Positions 1 to 8,518 of a stretch of 58,830 nucleotides of DNA are shown one piece after another. The notes beneath the pieces were generated by a model. That model saw nothing but the letters and a program-made list of their open reading frames with translations, made no database searches and was not told where the DNA came from. The translations under genes and the position numbers were made by a program. The first letter of the stretch is position 1. Each line of letters starts with the position of its first letter. Origin of the DNA: Lysobacteraceae bacterium (lineage in GTDB: Bacteria > Pseudomonadota > Gammaproteobacteria > Xanthomonadales > Xanthomonadaceae); assembly GCA_028868545.1 (NCBI GenBank), contig JAGWUF010000001.1:90204-149033 (forward strand). Direction: 5' to 3'.

Positions 1-75
1 GTACTGGTATTGCTGGGTTTGCCCTGCATCCACACCATTGGTGATGGCGGTGATGCGATCCGTCGCGTCAGATAA
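1..75 (+). CDS. 3' end of an unidentified protein gene (partial)
   Basis: Frame 1 is open from the window edge to a TAA at 73-75 and gives 24 residues ending in GDGGDAIRRVR. The stop is followed one base later by a long perfect hairpin, which fits the end of a gene. Too little is present to name a family, and the frame could be chance. Confidence 0.35.
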   Translation, partial: VLVLLGLPCIHTIGDGGDAIRRVR

Positions 76-76
76 G

Positions 77-120
77 GGGGGGCAGGTTCACTTTCGGACG
101 CGGAAGTGAACCTGCCCCCC
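77..120. repeat. Long perfect palindrome, REP-like or terminator
   Basis: Bases 77-93 are the exact reverse complement of 104-120 (17 bp), and the stem can extend inward by three more pairs including one G-T. The arms contain CAGGTTCACTT/AAGTGAACCTG flanked by G and C runs. There is only a short T run after it. It could terminate the upstream gene. Such G-rich palindromes are also typical of REP-type dispersed elements in this family. Confidence 0.6.
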
Positions 121-182
121 TTTCCGCACTTTCCGCCCTTTCCGGATCCATCGCGCACCGCCAGTCATGCGATCCTGTTGCA

Positions 183-1115
183 ATGCCGCGCCCCCTTACC
201 CACTGGCGTTTGCCTGCCATCGGCCTGCTGCTGACCGGCATTGCCGCATTGGTTGCCGCCTGTTCGGCGCCGTCGCTGCCGTTCGCGCGGTTGGCCGGGC
301 TGATCACCAACCGGCAGTTGGGCGAAATCAGCGGGCTGGCGGCTTCGCACGTGCACGAGGATGTGCTGTGGGCGCACAACGACAGCGGCAACCCGGCGCG
401 GTTGTATGCCATCAGCACGCGTGGCCGGCTGCTGGCCCGCTTCGACGTGGCGGGGGCGAAGAACATCGACTGGGAAGACATCGCCAGCTTCAGCCTGCAC
501 GGCAAGCACTATCTGCTGCTGGCCGATACCGGCGACAACGGCGGCCTGCGGCGCGAATTCCAGCTGCATGTGTTCGAAGAACCGGCGACGCTGGAAGACG
601 GCGTGCTGCGACCGGCGTGGAGCATCCGCGCGCACTGGCCGGACGGCCCGCGCGATTGCGAAGCGGCGGCAGTGGACGCGGCCAGCGGGCAGGTGCTGCT
701 GATTTCGAAAAAACGCGTGCCGCCGGAATTGTTCTCGCTGCCGCTGGACGACCCGCACGGGCAGATTCGCGAAGCGCGCCGGATCGGCCGGCTGGAGGGC
801 GTGCCGCAAGTCGGTGAAGCCTTGAAGCTGCGCGATCCGAAACTGGCCGCGCTGTTCTCGCAAGTCACCGCCGCCGATATTTCGCCCGACCGCCGCATGC
901 TGGCGGTGCTCACCTATGGCAGCGTGCTGTTCTATCGCCGCAACGATGGCGAAACCTGGGCCGATGCGGTGTCGCACCCACCGGAAACCCACGACGTGCC
1001 GTGGATCCCGCAGGCCGAGGCGCTGGCCTGGAGCGCCGGCGGGGCGGGCCTGTATGCCAGCGGCGAATCGCACCCGGCGCCGCTGTACTACCTCGTCCCG
1101 CAGCAGCAGGACTGA
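183..1115 (+). CDS. Putative lipoprotein with a beta-propeller-like body
   Basis: This is a 310-residue protein. Residues 10-27 are hydrophobic and end in the lipobox LVAAC, so it should be lipidated and anchored in the envelope. The body has short repeated motifs such as WAHNDSGN, NIDWEDIA and ADTGDN, typical of a family of uncharacterised secreted proteins with a propeller-like fold and possible metal-binding acidic loops. No catalytic motif can be named. The ATG at 183 has no clear Shine-Dalgarno, but it is the one that gives the signal sequence. It stands alone, 106 bases before the next gene, and those bases contain that gene's operator. The function is unknown. Confidence 0.75.
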   Translation: MPRPLTHWRLPAIGLLLTGIAALVAACSAPSLPFARLAGLITNRQLGEISGLAASHVHEDVLWAHNDSGNPARLYAISTRGRLLARFDVAGAKNIDWEDIASFSLHGKHYLLLADTGDNGGLRREFQLHVFEEPATLEDGVLRPAWSIRAHWPDGPRDCEAAAVDAASGQVLLISKKRVPPELFSLPLDDPHGQIREARRIGRLEGVPQVGEALKLRDPKLAALFSQVTAADISPDRRMLAVLTYGSVLFYRRNDGETWADAVSHPPETHDVPWIPQAEALAWSAGGAGLYASGESHPAPLYYLVPQQQD

Positions 1116-1162
1116 ACCTGCCGTTCCTGCCGTCAACGATTTGACCGTTCGTCGGCTACCGC

Positions 1163-1198
1163 TTGTCATGATAGATATCATTTTGATATCAATATAAA
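1163..1198 (+). promoter_or_regulatory. Palindromic operator and candidate promoter of the SPFH-Arc operon
   Basis: GATATCA (1174-1180) and TGATATC (1184-1190) form a perfect 7-bp inverted repeat with a TTT spacer, extended by two more outer pairs after one mismatch. TTGTCA at 1163-1168 can serve as a -35, with TATCAA (1187-1192) or TATAAA (1193-1198) as -10 candidates, so the palindrome lies inside the promoter. A symmetric site of this size suits a dimeric ribbon-helix-helix repressor, and one is encoded two genes downstream. Confidence 0.6.
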
Positions 1199-1221
1199 CA
1201 CACTGATCAGCGAGCACCGCC

Positions 1222-2106
1222 ATGAAAGAAAACCCGATGTCCTCCCTGCCCGGCATTCCGTTCCTGCTGGCCATGCTGGCGCTGATCGCCGCCGGCATCT
1301 GGCTGCTGGTCACCGGTATCGGCCCGAACCCCGACGCCGGTGGGCCGGCCTCGGCCAGCACCTTGTTCAGCGGCATCGGCCTGGTCATTGCGGGCGCCTT
1401 CAGCCTGACCGGCCTGTACATGGTGCAGCCCAACCAGGCGGCGGTGCTCAGCCTGTTCGGCAAATACGTGGGCACGGTGAAGCACGACGGCCTGCGCTGG
1501 AACAACCCCTTCTACAGCAAGAAGAAAATCTCGCTGCGGGTGCGCAACTTCGAATCCGGCAAGCTCAAGGTCAACGAGCTGGACGGCAGCCCGATCGAAA
1601 TCGCGGCGGTCATCGTCTGGCAAGTGCAAGACAGCGCCGAGGCGGTCTACAACGTGGACGACTACGAGAGCTTCGTGCACATCCAGTCCGAATCCGCGCT
1701 GCGCACGATGGCCACCAGCTACCCGTACGACCAGCACGAAGAAGGCCAGATCGCGCTGCGCAGCCACGCCGCGGAAGTCTCGCAGCACCTGCGCGACGAG
1801 CTTTCCGAGCGCCTGGCCGATGCCGGCGTGCTGGTGCTGGACGCACGCATCAGCCACCTGGCCTACGCCCCGGAAATCGCGCAGGCGATGCTGCAGCGGC
1901 AGCAGGCCAACGCGATCATCGCCGCGCGCACGCGGATCGTCGCCGGTGCCGTGGGGATGGTGGAAATGGCGCTGGCCGAGTTGCAGAAAAATGGCGTGGT
2001 GCAATTGGACGAAGAGCGCAAGGCACAGATGGTGTCCAACCTGTTGGTGGTGCTGTGCGGCGAACGCGCCACCCAACCCATCGTCAACACCGGCTCGCTG
2101 TACTGA
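1222..2106 (+). CDS. SPFH/band 7 domain membrane protein
   Basis: This 294-residue protein has two hydrophobic segments at about residues 12-34 and 48-70, then an SPFH (stomatin/prohibitin/flotillin) domain at about 66-265. The domain opens with the typical V-P-N-Q-A-A-V-L-like start ([20 protein letters not shown]) and contains the conserved GLRW and ESALR regions. Family members scaffold membrane microdomains and assist membrane protease or stress functions; a specific role here is not visible. The start at 1222 has a poor ribosome site and a second ATG lies at 1237. It is the first gene of a tight seven-gene run, 4 bases ahead of the Arc-type gene. Confidence 0.88.
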   Translation: MKENPMSSLPGIPFLLAMLALIAAGIWLLVTGIGPNPDAGGPASASTLFSGIGLVIAGAFSLTGLYMVQPNQAAVLSLFGKYVGTVKHDGLRWNNPFYSKKKISLRVRNFESGKLKVNELDGSPIEIAAVIVWQVQDSAEAVYNVDDYESFVHIQSESALRTMATSYPYDQHEEGQIALRSHAAEVSQHLRDELSERLADAGVLVLDARISHLAYAPEIAQAMLQRQQANAIIAARTRIVAGAVGMVEMALAELQKNGVVQLDEERKAQMVSNLLVVLCGERATQPIVNTGSLY

Positions 2107-2110
2107 CGCC

Positions 2111-2293
2111 GTGTCCGAGAAAAAAGCCTACCCGCTGCGCATCAACGCCGAAATCCTGGCGGCGGCGCAGCGCTGGGCCGATGACGAACTGCGCAGCCTC
2201 AATGCACAGATCGAATACGTGCTGCGCGATGCGCTGCGCAAGGCCGGGCGACTGCCCGCACCGAAGACGAAACCGGAGAAAAAAAGCGCATGA
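2111..2293 (+). CDS. Arc-family ribbon-helix-helix DNA-binding protein
   Basis: A 60-residue protein starts with GTG four bases after the SPFH stop. Its sequence has the Arc/MetJ layout: a beta strand ([12 protein letters not shown]), helix A ([11 protein letters not shown]), a turn (LRSLNA) and helix B ([14 protein letters not shown]), then a basic tail. Proteins of this fold dimerise and bind short palindromes through the strand. The obvious target is the inverted repeat at 1174-1190 in front of the operon, which would make it an autoregulator; that is inference. Its stop overlaps the ATG of the DUF4177 gene (ATGA). It is too short to have another domain. Confidence 0.85.
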   Translation: MSEKKAYPLRINAEILAAAQRWADDELRSLNAQIEYVLRDALRKAGRLPAPKTKPEKKSA

Positions 2294-2472
2294 GCAAGCT
2301 TTGGAAATACCAGGTGGTCGAACTGAAAACCGGCCTGATGGGGGGCTTCAAACTGGAAACCCTGCAGGAAGAACTCGACAAGCACGGCCGCGCCGGCTGG
2401 GAACTGGTCAACGTCGTGCATGCCACGCCCACCGTGTCCTCGCCCACCCTCGTCTTCAAGAAGGAGGCCTGA
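2290..2472 (+). CDS. DUF4177 domain small protein
   Basis: A 60-residue soluble protein overlaps the previous stop by four bases. It has the DUF4177 pattern: an initial strand with Y-Q-V-V-E, a central helix ([13 protein letters not shown]), then the signature GWELVNVV and a final strand. DUF4177 proteins are small, single-domain and of unknown biochemical function. They commonly sit beside membrane or stress genes. Translational coupling to the Arc-type gene suggests stoichiometric production. A strong AAGGAGG for the next gene lies within its last codons. Confidence 0.82.
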   Translation: MSKLWKYQVVELKTGLMGGFKLETLQEELDKHGRAGWELVNVVHATPTVSSPTLVFKKEA

Positions 2473-2473
2473 C

Positions 2474-3781
2474 ATGCTGCGTCTCGCCCTGCCCCTCGTG
2501 CTGGCCACTGCACTCAGCCTCGGCGCGCACGCGCAAGCACTCGACCCTGCCGCCATTGCGCGCCAGGCACTGGATCAACTGGAAGCCGGCCAGTACGCGC
2601 AGGTCGAAACCCTGTTCGGCCCACAGATGGCCGCGGCGGTGCCGGCGGACAAGCTGAAAGCAGTGTGGGAATCGCTGCCGCCGCAGGTGGGCAAACTGAC
2701 CGGGCGAGGCGATGCCGTCAGCAGCAGCGCCAACGGTGCCACGCTGGTGCAGATCCCGCTGCATTTCGAGAAAGCCGAGCTGGTGGCGAAGTTCGCCATC
2801 GACGCCGACGGAAAAGTGGCGGGCTTCCTGATCCAGCCGGTGCAAACCGCCGCACCCGCACCCGCGGTGGCGGACGATGCCAGCTACAGCGAACGCGAGC
2901 TGATGGTCGGTGACAGCGAACGCGCCCTGCCCGCCACGCTGGCACTGCCGAAGGGTGATGGCCCCTTCCCCGCCGTGGTACTGGTGCACGGCTCCGGCCC
3001 GCACGACCGCGACGAAACCGTGGGCCCGAACAAGCCCTTCCTCGACATCGCGCGTGGCCTCGCCGCACAGGGCATCGCCGTGCTGCGCTACGAGAAACGC
3101 ACCAAGGCGCGCCCGCAGGATTTCGCAAACGGCGACTTCGGCGTGGATGACGAAACCACCAACGATGCGGTGCTGGCGGTGGCTGCGTTGCGCAAGACCG
3201 AAGGCATCGACCCGGCGCGCATCTTCGTGCTGGGCCATAGCCAGGGCGGGATGATGGCACCGCGCATTGCCGCCATCTCCGGCCATGTCAAAGGGCTGGT
3301 GCTGCTGGCCGCACCTTCGCGCCCGTTGCTGGATATCCTGATCGAACAAAATCGCCGCCTGGCGGTATTGAACGACGGCAAGATCGACGACACCGAACGC
3401 GCCGCCATCAACACCCTGATCGAACAGGTGCGGTTGACCCGCGACAGCAAGACCGCCGCCGAAACCCGAACCGTGATGGGCCTGCCTGCCGGCTACTGGC
3501 GCAGCCTGGAGGCGGTGGATGCGGTGGCGGACGCACAGCAGGTCAAGCTGCCGATGCTGCTGTTGCAGGGCGCACGCGACATCCAGGTGGTGGATGCCGA
3601 TTGGCAGAACTGGCGCGATGCCTTCGATGGCGATGCACAGGCCACCTTCAAGCTCTATCCCAAGCTCAACCATCTGGGCATCGCCGGCGAGGGCGAAGGC
3701 TCGCTGGCCGAATACCAGCAACCGGGGCATGTGGATGCGCAGCTGATTGCAGACGTGGCGGCTTGGGTGAAGGCGCATTGA
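2474..3781 (+). CDS. Secreted alpha/beta hydrolase with N-terminal DUF3887-like domain
   Basis: This 435-residue protein has a Sec signal peptide (residues 1-21, ending AHA). Residues 25-125 look like the DUF3887/NTF2-like module often found before such hydrolases. Residues 140-435 are an alpha/beta hydrolase with the oxyanion strand VLVHGSGPHDRDE, nucleophile elbow GHSQGG, an acid in GARDIQVVDAD, and a histidine in KLNHLGI. The substrate is unknown; the family includes esterases and S9-type peptidases. ATG 2474 was chosen because a strong AAGGAGG lies 7 bases upstream and it gives the signal peptide. Its stop overlaps the next start (TGATG). Confidence 0.87.
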   Translation: MLRLALPLVLATALSLGAHAQALDPAAIARQALDQLEAGQYAQVETLFGPQMAAAVPADKLKAVWESLPPQVGKLTGRGDAVSSSANGATLVQIPLHFEKAELVAKFAIDADGKVAGFLIQPVQTAAPAPAVADDASYSERELMVGDSERALPATLALPKGDGPFPAVVLVHGSGPHDRDETVGPNKPFLDIARGLAAQGIAVLRYEKRTKARPQDFANGDFGVDDETTNDAVLAVAALRKTEGIDPARIFVLGHSQGGMMAPRIAAISGHVKGLVLLAAPSRPLLDILIEQNRRLAVLNDGKIDDTERAAINTLIEQVRLTRDSKTAAETRTVMGLPAGYWRSLEAVDAVADAQQVKLPMLLLQGARDIQVVDADWQNWRDAFDGDAQATFKLYPKLNHLGIAGEGEGSLAEYQQPGHVDAQLIADVAAWVKAH

Positions 3782-4317
3782 TGATGGAAACGCGCAACCC
3801 GCAGCTGTTTGACGTGCCACCGCCGCCCGCCTGGGCGTGGTGGCTGCTGGTGGCACTGGGTGGCCTGCTGCCGCTGGGCATCATCGCCACCTTGTGGCTG
3901 ACCCGAGCACCCGGCGTGCACGGTGTCGCACCCGCACTGGTGATCGTGCCCGTGGTGCTGGGCCTGCTGGTATTGGGCATGCGCCGGCGCTCGGTGCTAC
4001 TGCGCAACGGTGTGCTGGAAGTGCGCGCGGCGCTGTACACCCGGCGTGTCGCGGCAAGCGAGCTGGATCTGTCGCGGGCGCAGGTGGTGAACCTGCACGA
4101 GCGCACCGAACTCAAACCACGGCTCAAGACCAATGGCTATTCCATACCGGGTTTCGATGCCGGCCATTTCCGTCTGCGTGAGCACTTCGGCAAGGCGTTC
4201 TGCCTGCTGACCGAGCGCGAACGGGTGCTGTGGCTGCCGCTGCGCGATGGCAAGACGCAGATTTTGCTGAGCCTGGAACGCCCGCAGGCGCTGCTGGATG
4301 CACTGCGCGCTGCCTGA
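3781..4317 (+). CDS. Membrane protein with PH-like domain
   Basis: A 178-residue protein has two transmembrane segments at about residues 17-38 and 46-67. A C-terminal domain begins LLRNGVLEVRAALYTRRVAASEL, the layout of bacterial PH-like (bPH) domains, where a short strand and an R-R-V-x-x-S-E-L turn follow the membrane anchor. The start overlaps the hydrolase stop and may be either of two adjacent ATGs (3781 or 3784). Its role is unknown. Position in the cassette suggests an envelope function. Confidence 0.7.
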   Translation: MMETRNPQLFDVPPPPAWAWWLLVALGGLLPLGIIATLWLTRAPGVHGVAPALVIVPVVLGLLVLGMRRRSVLLRNGVLEVRAALYTRRVAASELDLSRAQVVNLHERTELKPRLKTNGYSIPGFDAGHFRLREHFGKAFCLLTERERVLWLPLRDGKTQILLSLERPQALLDALRAA

Positions 4318-4336
4318 CGCGGGGCCTGCAAAGCCC

Positions 4337-4342
4337 TATCCT
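4337..4342 (+). promoter_or_regulatory. Candidate -10 box for a leaderless carboxypeptidase mRNA
   Basis: TATCCT lies exactly six bases before the ATG at 4349 and there is no Shine-Dalgarno. A -10 box at this distance would start transcription at or next to the ATG. The -35 region is not convincing. Confidence 0.3.
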
Positions 4343-4348
4343 GCCCGC

Positions 4349-5164
4349 ATGCGCACACCCGCCACGCCCCTGCACACCATCCTGCGCAACACCGCCGACA
4401 TCGAACTATGGCCGGCCAACCTGCTGCGCGCGCGCAGCAATGCCCATGCCCGCTTGTTGGCGCGGGCGCAGACCGTGCTGCGGCGCAAACGCGATGGTGC
4501 CTACCTTGCTGCCGCGTGCCGCGATGGCCTGCATCCGCTGGTGCCGACACTGGCGCGTGAGCCCGGCTTGGCCGCTGCCCTGCGCGCCCTGCGGCAACCG
4601 CTGGCGCACCTCCGCAACGGGCTGGAGCACGTTGGCATGTTGCCATTGCATCGCCTGCAAGCACGGCTGGATGCGCTTGGGCTGGATGCCGACGCCTACG
4701 CCGCACGCAGCGGCCTGCCGCTGGTACCCGAACCCGACTGGCTGGCATTTGCCGGCTTCGATCGCTGGCAGCGCCCGCTGTGGCTACAGATCGACGCTGC
4801 GCATGCATGGCTGCACCTGCGCGATGCTGCATTGGCCGATGGCATCGTGCTGGACGCGATTTCCGGCTACCGCAGCCACGATTACCAACTCGGCATCTTC
4901 GAACGCAAATTGGCACGCGGGCTGCAGGTGGCCGACATTCTCGCGGTCAACGCCGCGCCCGGCTTTTCCGAACACCATTCCGGCCTTGCCCTCGACATCG
5001 GCACACCCGACGATCCGCCGGCGGAGGAATCGTTCGAACACACGCCGGCGTTCGTGTGGCTGCGCGATCACGCCGGCGAACACGGCTTCGCGATGAGCTA
5101 CCCGCGCGACAACCCGCACGGGATCATCTACGAGCCCTGGCATTGGTGTTACCGCTGCGCATGA
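4349..5164 (+). CDS. M15 family D-alanyl-D-alanine carboxypeptidase (VanY-like)
   Basis: A 271-residue protein. The C-terminal half carries the VanY/M15B zinc peptidase signatures: the SGYRS strand, SEHHSGLALDIG with the metal-binding His and Asp, and YEPWHW with the last metal His and preceding Glu. Family members trim the terminal D-Ala from peptidoglycan stem peptides. The N-terminal 130 residues are helical, rich in Arg and Leu, and unassigned. No signal peptide is evident, which is odd for a wall enzyme, so export or a cytoplasmic role is open. Its stop overlaps the next start (ATGA). Confidence 0.85.
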   Translation: MRTPATPLHTILRNTADIELWPANLLRARSNAHARLLARAQTVLRRKRDGAYLAAACRDGLHPLVPTLAREPGLAAALRALRQPLAHLRNGLEHVGMLPLHRLQARLDALGLDADAYAARSGLPLVPEPDWLAFAGFDRWQRPLWLQIDAAHAWLHLRDAALADGIVLDAISGYRSHDYQLGIFERKLARGLQVADILAVNAAPGFSEHHSGLALDIGTPDDPPAEESFEHTPAFVWLRDHAGEHGFAMSYPRDNPHGIIYEPWHWCYRCA

Positions 5165-6201
5165 GTGCCCTCACCCTTGCCGACGCCTGGCGCACGGGTC
5201 GCAACAATTTCAACCTGATCCGGTTGCTCGCCGCGTGGATGGTGATCTACGGCCATGCGTGGGCGATCACCGGCAGCCCGGGGCAGGACTGGGTGACCTG
5301 GCTGACGCAATTCAAATATGCCGGTGCGGTGGCGGTGGACGTGTTTTTCTTCATCAGCGGGTTTCTGATTGCCGCCAGCCTGCAGCGCAACAGCACTGCT
5401 CACTACCTGATGGCGCGTGCGCTGCGCATCCTGCCGGCGCTGGTGGTGTGCGTGGTGCTGTGCGTGTGCGTGCTGGGCCCGCTGCTGACCACCGCCAGCG
5501 ACTATTGGCGCAACCCGCAGACCTGGCGCTACCTGCTGGTGAACGCCTCGTTGTGGTCCACCTCGCCGACGTTGCCCGGGGTGTTCGAAACGCTGCCCTA
5601 TCAAGCCGTGAATGGCTCGCTATGGACCTTGCCCGGCGAGGCGCGGCTGTATCTGGCGCTGCTTGCGGCAAGCGTGTGCGGACTGCTTACGCCGCGCCGC
5701 TACACGCCGCTGTGGGCACTGGCGTTGGCCGGTGCCTATGCGTTCGCGCTGTGGCGTCATCCTCTGCCCGAGATGTGGTTGAACTATCTCTGGTGCACCG
5801 CCTACTTCATCACCGGCACCTTGTGCTGGGTGCAGCGGGATCGCATCCGGTTGCGTGCATGGCCATTGCTGGCCCTGCTGGTGCTTGCCTTTGCCGCACG
5901 CGGCACGCCCTGGTTCCATCTGCCCTATTTCGGCATCGTCGGTTACGGCACGCTGTGGCTGGCGTTCGTGCCCGCCTTGCCGCGGATTCGCCGCAATGAT
6001 CTTTCCTATGGCCTGTATCTGTACGGCTGGCCGATGGCGCAGCTGGTGCAGACGTTTTCGCCCGGCGGGCCGCTGCACAACATGCTGTGGGCCACGGTGC
6101 TGGCACTGGGCTGTGCAACCGCGTCGTGGTTCCTGATCGAACGCCCGGCATTGCGGCTGAAGCAACGCCTCACTGCAGTGCCCGCATCAACTGCGGCTTG
6201 A
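5161..6201 (+). CDS. Acyltransferase 3 family membrane protein (OafA-like)
   Basis: A 346-residue protein with about ten hydrophobic segments. It has the acyltransferase-3 hallmarks: N-x-I-R-L-L-A-A near the N-terminus, the conserved histidine in YGHAW (residue about 32), and the segment FKYAGAVAVDVFFFISGFLIA with the later R-x-x-R-I motif (MARALRILPALVV). Such enzymes O-acetylate or acylate cell-surface sugars from cytoplasmic acyl donors. It faces the dTDP-rhamnose operon and overlaps the 3' end of rfbD by 15 bases, so a role in O-antigen or exopolysaccharide decoration is plausible but inferred. Confidence 0.88.
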   Translation: MSALTLADAWRTGRNNFNLIRLLAAWMVIYGHAWAITGSPGQDWVTWLTQFKYAGAVAVDVFFFISGFLIAASLQRNSTAHYLMARALRILPALVVCVVLCVCVLGPLLTTASDYWRNPQTWRYLLVNASLWSTSPTLPGVFETLPYQAVNGSLWTLPGEARLYLALLAASVCGLLTPRRYTPLWALALAGAYAFALWRHPLPEMWLNYLWCTAYFITGTLCWVQRDRIRLRAWPLLALLVLAFAARGTPWFHLPYFGIVGYGTLWLAFVPALPRIRRNDLSYGLYLYGWPMAQLVQTFSPGGPLHNMLWATVLALGCATASWFLIERPALRLKQRLTAVPASTAA

Positions 6202-7080
6202 GGCCAAGGCCTGCACGGTGGCGCGCAACCCGTCGCGCCAAGGCGGTGGCTGGATGCCGAAATCGCGTTGCAGTTTGCCAGTGTCCAGCACCGAATAGGC
6301 AGGCCGCTGCGCCGGCGTGAGGTAGTCGGACGTCGCAATCGGCAGCACCTGCGGCCGTCGTGGCAACAGGCCCGCAGCCACCGCCTCGTCCATGATGGCA
6401 TCGGCAAAACCATGCCAACTGGTCTGGCCCGCAGCCACCAGATGCCAGATGCCCGAGTCGACCACGCCGTGCCGAAGCACCTGCGCGCTGGCTTCGGCAA
6501 TCCACGCCGCCGGGGTGGGCGCGCCGACCTGATCGGCGACCACCCGCAATTCGCTGTGCTCGGCCGCCAGCCGCAGCATGGTCAGCAAGAAATTCCTGCC
6601 GTGCGCGGCATACACCCACGCGGTGCGCAGGATGGCGTGGCGCGCGCCGCTGTCGCGAATCGCCACCTCGCCGGCCAGCTTGCTGGCCCCGTACACGCCC
6701 AGTGGCGCGGTGGCAGCGTCTTCGCGATAGGGGGTTTGCGCGGTGCCGTCGAACACATAATCGGTGGAATAGTGCAGCAGCAGCGCATCGCGTTCGGCAC
6801 AGGCACGGGCCAACACAGCCGGTGCGTCGGCATTGATGCGAAACGCCGCGGTTGCCTCGGTTTCGGCTTTGTCCACCGCAGTGTAAGCAGCCGCATTGAC
6901 CACCACATCGGGTGCATGCGCATGCACCAGCACCGCCAGTGATTCGGGTATATCGAAATCGGCCGCCGCATCGGCTTGCGCGCCGTCGCGGGTGGCCACC
7001 ACCACCTGCCCCAGTGCCGACAAGCTGCGCCGCAACTCGCGCCCCAGCTGGCCATTGCCGCCCAGCAGCAGCAGTTTCAC
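6187..7080 (-). CDS. rfbD: dTDP-4-dehydrorhamnose reductase
   Basis: This 297-residue SDR enzyme catalyses the last step of dTDP-L-rhamnose synthesis, NAD(P)H reduction of dTDP-6-deoxy-L-lyxo-4-hexulose. It has the Rossmann start LLLLGGNGQLGREL, the catalytic YxxxK (YGASKLAGE) and STDYVFDG. The start is GTG, overlapping the rfbC stop (GTGA), and matches the family N-terminus [13 protein letters not shown]. It is the last gene of the rfbBACD run. Its end overlaps the convergent acyltransferase gene by 15 bases. Confidence 0.96.
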   Translation of the reverse strand: MKLLLLGGNGQLGRELRRSLSALGQVVVATRDGAQADAAADFDIPESLAVLVHAHAPDVVVNAAAYTAVDKAETEATAAFRINADAPAVLARACAERDALLLHYSTDYVFDGTAQTPYREDAATAPLGVYGASKLAGEVAIRDSGARHAILRTAWVYAAHGRNFLLTMLRLAAEHSELRVVADQVGAPTPAAWIAEASAQVLRHGVVDSGIWHLVAAGQTSWHGFADAIMDEAVAAGLLPRRPQVLPIATSDYLTPAQRPAYSVLDTGKLQRDFGIQPPPWRDGLRATVQALASSRS

Positions 7081-7637
7081 GGGGCGTAGACCGGCAACAA
7101 CTCCGGCGGCATCTCGGCCAGCAGCGGCGCGGCGGCATCCTTGCCCGACAATGACACTTCCGCCAGCGGCCAGTCGATCGCCAACTGCGGATCGTCCCAG
7201 CGCAGGTTGCGGTCGCTGCCACCGTCGTAGGGAGCCGTGCACAGATAGGTGAACAAGGCGTGCTCGCTCAGGGTCAAAAAGCCGTGGGCGAAGCCTTCCG
7301 GCACCCAGAAATGCCGCTTGTTTTCGGCGCTGAGAATGGCCGCCACATGCTGACCGAAGGTGGGCGAGCCGCGGCGGATGTCCACCGCCACGTCGTACAC
7401 CTCGCCTTCCAGCACGCTGACCAGTTTGCCCTGCACGTGGTTGGGCCACTGATAGTGCAGGCCACGCAACACGCCGCGCTGCGAGCGCGACACATTGTGC
7501 TGCACGAAATGGGTGGGCAGGCCTTGCGCACCGAAGCGGGCGGCGTTCCAGCCCTCGTAGAAAAACCCGCGTGCATCGCCGAACACCGCCGGTTCGATCA
7601 CCACGCAGCCAGGCAACCCGGTTTCGATCACCTTCAT
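7077..7637 (-). CDS. rfbC: dTDP-4-dehydrorhamnose 3,5-epimerase
   Basis: A 186-residue cupin enzyme, the usual RmlC length. It has [10 protein letters not shown], the RGLHYQ motif with the catalytic His, and [17 protein letters not shown]. It converts dTDP-4-keto-6-deoxyglucose to the L-lyxo form between RfbB and RfbD. Its ATG overlaps the rfbA stop (ATGA) and its stop overlaps the rfbD start, so all four genes look translationally coupled. Confidence 0.96.
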   Translation of the reverse strand: MKVIETGLPGCVVIEPAVFGDARGFFYEGWNAARFGAQGLPTHFVQHNVSRSQRGVLRGLHYQWPNHVQGKLVSVLEGEVYDVAVDIRRGSPTFGQHVAAILSAENKRHFWVPEGFAHGFLTLSEHALFTYLCTAPYDGGSDRNLRWDDPQLAIDWPLAEVSLSGKDAAAPLLAEMPPELLPVYAP

Positions 7638-8518
7638 GCAATGCGTCCGTGCTTGAGCAGGCCCAGCAGATACTGCCCGTAGCCGTTCTTTGCCAGCGGC
7701 GCAGCCAGTGTCTGCAATTGCTCGGCGTCGATCCAGCGGTTGAAGTAGGCAATCTCCTCCGGGCAGCACACCCGCAAGCCCTGCCGCTTCACGATGGTCT
7801 CGATGTAGGTGGAAGCCTCCACCAGCGACTCGTGGGTGCCGGTATCCAGCCAGGCATAACCGCGCCCCATCTTCTCCAGCTGCAGGCTGCCATCGTCCAG
7901 ATAGCGTTTGTTGAGGTCGGTGATTTCCAGCTCGCCACGCGGCGAGGGAGACAGCTGCGCGGCGAATTCGCTGGCGCGACCATCGTAGAAATACAGGCCG
8001 GTGACCGCATAGTTGGATTGCGGCTGCGTTGGTTTTTCTTCCAGCCCCACCACCTTGCCGCTGGCGTCGAATTCGGCCACGCCGTAACGCTCGGGATCGC
8101 GCACCCAGTAGCCGAATACAGTGGCGCCGGCCGCGCGCGCATCGGCGCGCTGCAGCAGGTCGGTCAGGCCGTGGCCGTGGAAGATGTTGTCGCCCAGCAC
8201 CAGGCAGGACGGCCCGCCGGCCAGGAACTCGCGGCCGATCAAAAACGCCTGCGCCAGCCCGTCCGGGCTCGGCTGCACCGCGTACTCGATGCGCATGCCC
8301 CACTGCGAGCCATCGCCCAGCAGGCGCTGGAACAGGGCCTGCTCGTGCGGGGTGTTGATGATCAGCACCTCGCGGATGCCCGCCAGCATCAGCACGCTGA
8401 GCGGGTAATAGATCATCGGCTTGTCGTACACCGGCAACAGCTGCTTGCTGATGGCCTGGGTGATGGGATACAGGCGGGTGCCGCTGCCGCCGGCGAGGAT
8501 GATGCCTTTGCGATTCAT
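7634..8518 (-). CDS. rfbA: Glucose-1-phosphate thymidylyltransferase
   Basis: A 294-residue nucleotidyltransferase that makes dTDP-glucose from dTTP and glucose-1-phosphate. It has [16 protein letters not shown] for nucleotide binding, [17 protein letters not shown], and LGDNIFHG with the metal-binding Asp. Length and motifs are those of RmlA. The start and stop each overlap a neighbour by four bases. Confidence 0.96.
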   Translation of the reverse strand: MNRKGIILAGGSGTRLYPITQAISKQLLPVYDKPMIYYPLSVLMLAGIREVLIINTPHEQALFQRLLGDGSQWGMRIEYAVQPSPDGLAQAFLIGREFLAGGPSCLVLGDNIFHGHGLTDLLQRADARAAGATVFGYWVRDPERYGVAEFDASGKVVGLEEKPTQPQSNYAVTGLYFYDGRASEFAAQLSPSPRGELEITDLNKRYLDDGSLQLEKMGRGYAWLDTGTHESLVEASTYIETIVKRQGLRVCCPEEIAYFNRWIDAEQLQTLAAPLAKNGYGQYLLGLLKHGRIA

